Shown here: piece after piece, positions 5,782 through 7,405 of the stretch
Position numbering within the stretch: position 1 is the first letter of the stretch
Layout: each line of letters begins with the position of its first letter
Source: Firmicutes bacterium UBA3871
GTDB taxonomy: Bacteria > Bacillota > Clostridia > Peptostreptococcales > Anaerovoracaceae
Length of the DNA: 7,405 nt
Direction of reading: 5' to 3'
Assembly (NCBI GenBank): GCA_002392265.1
Contig: DGGP01000005.1
Span: forward strand, 1-7,405
Translations under genes and position numbers: made by a program
The notes under the pieces: model-generated
The model's input: only the letters and a program-made list of their open reading frames with translations
What the model was told of the DNA's origin: nothing
Database searches by the model: none

Positions 5782-5810
5782 CCAATTTGGTGCCTGTCCC
5801 CAGATTAGAA
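5782..5810 (-). repeat. GGGGACAGG element, copy F, abutting the dxr start codon
   Basis: Read on the minus strand it is TTCTAATCTGGGGACAGG followed by CACCAAATTGG. The + strand 27-mer at 5780-5806 is identical to 4104-4130 in the first gap. The element ends at 5810, only 2 nt before the dxr ATG at 5813, so the normal position of a Shine-Dalgarno sequence is occupied by CCCAGATTAGAA. Confidence 0.85.
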
Positions 5811-5812
5811 TT

Positions 5813-6979
5813 ATGAAAAATATTGCGATATTAGGCTCGACCGGTTCAATCGGTACACAGAGCCTTGACATAATAAGACGCAGCCCGGACGAGTACCGGG
5901 TTGTCGCACTATCCTGCGCACGCAGAGTAATGGAAATGGCGGACCAGATTGCGGAGTTTGGTCCCGAGCTGGCTGTAACGGCGGACGCAGAGGGCGCTGT
6001 TACGCTTTCAAAGGTTCTCGCCACGCGCGGCATCAAAGGCACGGAAATCGAATACGGCGCAGAGGGCCTGACGCACATAGCGGAGCTGGAAAGCGCAGAC
6101 ACCGTCATAAACTCACTGATGGGAATGCGCGGGCTGGTCCCGACCTGCAGGGCAATTCAGGCGGGCAAAGAGCTCGCTTTCGCAAACAAGGAAACCCTCG
6201 TCGTCGGCGGCGAGCTGGTCATGAAGAGCGTAAAGGAAAAGGGCGTGGCGCTGCTTCCGATTGACAGCGAGCACAGCGCAATTTTCCAGTGCATTCAGGG
6301 AAACAGCGAAAACCCGATAAAGACCATACTTCTGACAGGCTCCGGCGGACCGTTTCGAGGCTACAGGCGCAGCGAACTCGAACACGTCACAAAGGAGCAA
6401 GCCCTGCACCACCCGCGATGGAGCATGGGCCCGAAGATTACGATAGATTCAGCCACATTGATGAACAAGGGGCTCGAGGTTATCGAGGCCAAATGGCTTT
6501 TCGATGTATGCCCCGACCAAATAAAGGTTCTGATTCACCCGCAGAGCATCATTCACTCGGCGGTTGAGTTCGAGGACCACAGCATTATCGCGCAGCTCGG
6601 AAATCCCGACATGCGCATTCCAATAAGCTATGCGCTCAGCTATCCGCGCCGCATACCTAACGACCTTGCCTCGCTCGACTTCTTTTCGCTCGAGGGCGGG
6701 CTGACATTCGAAAAGCCTGACACAGAGACCTTCAGGCCGCTGCAGTACGCCTTTGATGTGCTTAAGGTAGGCGGAAGCGCACCTGTTGCGCTGAATGCCG
6801 CAAACGAAGAACTGGTGCAGGCATTTCTCGAGGAGCGTATCGGCTTTACGGCCATTTCCGAGGGCATAGGCCGCATTCTGGAGGAGCACGAGGTCAGCTA
6901 CAATCAGAGCCTCGAAGACATTCTGGAGACCGACAGGGCGGTCCGTGAAAAAACACAAAATCTGATTAGGGAGTATTAG
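5813..6979 (+). CDS. dxr: 1-deoxy-D-xylulose 5-phosphate reductoisomerase
   Basis: It converts DXP to 2-C-methyl-D-erythritol 4-phosphate with NADPH, the committed step of the MEP pathway to IPP and DMAPP; it is the target of fosmidomycin. The 388 residues are full length. The NADPH loop GSTGSIGTQSLD is at 8-19, ANKETLVVGGELV at 124-136, and PIDSEHSAIFQ (149-159) carries the metal ligands Asp151 and Glu153. LTGSGGPFRG is at 174-183. The mobile active-site loop HPRWSMGPK (200-208, Trp203) is followed by DSATLMNKGLEVIEAKW (212-228), with the third ligand Glu222. The ATG start is fixed by the family N-terminus MKNIAILGSTGSIG, although no good Shine-Dalgarno precedes it. The product pathway feeds UppS, two genes upstream. 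rseP starts 2 nt after the stop. Confidence 0.98.
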   Translation: MKNIAILGSTGSIGTQSLDIIRRSPDEYRVVALSCARRVMEMADQIAEFGPELAVTADAEGAVTLSKVLATRGIKGTEIEYGAEGLTHIAELESADTVINSLMGMRGLVPTCRAIQAGKELAFANKETLVVGGELVMKSVKEKGVALLPIDSEHSAIFQCIQGNSENPIKTILLTGSGGPFRGYRRSELEHVTKEQALHHPRWSMGPKITIDSATLMNKGLEVIEAKWLFDVCPDQIKVLIHPQSIIHSAVEFEDHSIIAQLGNPDMRIPISYALSYPRRIPNDLASLDFFSLEGGLTFEKPDTETFRPLQYAFDVLKVGGSAPVALNAANEELVQAFLEERIGFTAISEGIGRILEEHEVSYNQSLEDILETDRAVREKTQNLIREY

Positions 6980-6981
6980 AG

Positions 6982-7405
6982 ATGCATGTTATATTTACAA
7001 TTCTGGCAACAGTACTGATTTTTCTGCTACTGATTTTCGTCCATGAGTTTGGACATTTCATAGTCGCAAAGGCATTTAAAACGAGAGTCGACGAGTTTTC
7101 GCTCGGCATGGGCCCGCTGATTTGGCAAAAGCAGCGCGGTGAGACGATGTATTCGCTCAGGGGACTGCCAATCGGCGGATACTGTATGCTCGGAGGCGAG
7201 GAGGAAGAGACGGGAAAAGAGGGAGATTTTGTCACAAAACCATGGTGGCAAAAGATTTGCGTTCTCGTAGCGGGCGCAGCGATGAATTTCATACTCTGCA
7301 TCCTTTTGATGGCGATGATTGCGCTGATTGCAGGAACCGTCGGGAACACGCTTTCAAGCGTTATTGCAGACTCTCCTGCCGCATCGGCAGGCATCGAGGC
7401 AGGCG
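6982..7405 (+). CDS. rseP: RseP-like site-2 zinc metalloprotease, N-terminal part (3' end outside window)
   Basis: This is a membrane-embedded intramembrane protease that cleaves transmembrane substrates such as anti-sigma factors or signal-peptide remnants (RseP/RasP family). The frame is open from ATG 6982 to the window edge, giving 141 visible residues. The first membrane helix carries the zinc motif HEFGH (21-25). SLGMGPLIW (40-48) and LRGLPIGGYCMLGGEEE (59-75) are family markers for the membrane-reentrant region. AGAAMNF (97-103) starts the second helix, and IADSPAASAGIEAG at the edge is the opening of the PDZ domain. AGGGAG (6968-6973), inside the end of dxr, gives an 8-nt-spaced ribosome-binding site. 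The dxr-rseP order is standard in Bacillota. Confidence 0.95.
   Translation, partial: MHVIFTILATVLIFLLLIFVHEFGHFIVAKAFKTRVDEFSLGMGPLIWQKQRGETMYSLRGLPIGGYCMLGGEEEETGKEGDFVTKPWWQKICVLVAGAAMNFILCILLMAMIALIAGTVGNTLSSVIADSPAASAGIEAG

Noticed and set aside
5758..5790. E-F read as a hairpin with an inverted left arm
   Set aside because: Only 7 bp (CCAAATT/AATTTGG) pair. Reading E and F as head-to-tail direct copies explains 17 of 18 bases and is simpler.
1..7405. Transposase or RAYT gene that could move the elements
   Set aside because: No open frame in the window shows a transposase motif; any such gene would be elsewhere.

Overview
The window looks like a chromosomal housekeeping segment from a low-to-mid GC Gram-positive anaerobe, most likely a member of the Clostridia (Bacillota). 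The reasons are the gene order pyrH-frr-uppS-cdsA-dxr-rseP, which is typical of that group, the strong AAGGAG ribosome-binding sites, a single-PDZ HtrA-type protease and use of the MEP isoprenoid pathway (dxr). Species cannot be fixed from this sequence alone. All intact genes and both partial genes are on the + strand.

Layout. Bases 1-522 are the 3' end of an HtrA-like serine protease, cut by the window edge. Bases 556-2634 encode a 692-residue protein that joins an MdtG-like 12-TM major facilitator transporter to a C-terminal domain resembling a GNAT acetyltransferase. A near-consensus extended -10 promoter (2612-2640) overlaps the stop codon of that gene and probably starts the main operon: pyrH (UMP kinase), frr (ribosome recycling factor), uppS (isoprenyl/undecaprenyl diphosphate synthase), cdsA (CDP-diacylglycerol synthase), dxr (DXP reductoisomerase) and the start of rseP (site-2 protease), which runs off the right edge.

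How the genes work together. The operon mixes nucleotide supply (pyrH), translation turnover (frr), isoprenoid and lipid-carrier synthesis (dxr early, uppS late), phospholipid precursor synthesis (cdsA) and membrane proteolysis (rseP). Together these serve growth and envelope building. HtrA and RseP, at the two edges, are both envelope proteases.

The unusual part is not in the genes. Most junctions in the operon are tight (4-nt overlap, 2 nt, 16 nt), but two gaps, 3973-4161 before uppS and 5685-5812 before dxr, are filled with copies of one short dispersed element, consensus about TTCTAATTTGGGGACAGG followed by CACCAAATT. Four copies lie before uppS, including a perfect 27-bp inverted repeat. 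Two tandem copies lie before dxr. Copies run almost into both start codons, apparently supplying the uppS ribosome-binding site and leaving dxr without an obvious one. No transposase is present. No tRNA, rRNA or CRISPR array was seen, and no gene-free stretch exceeds 300 bases.
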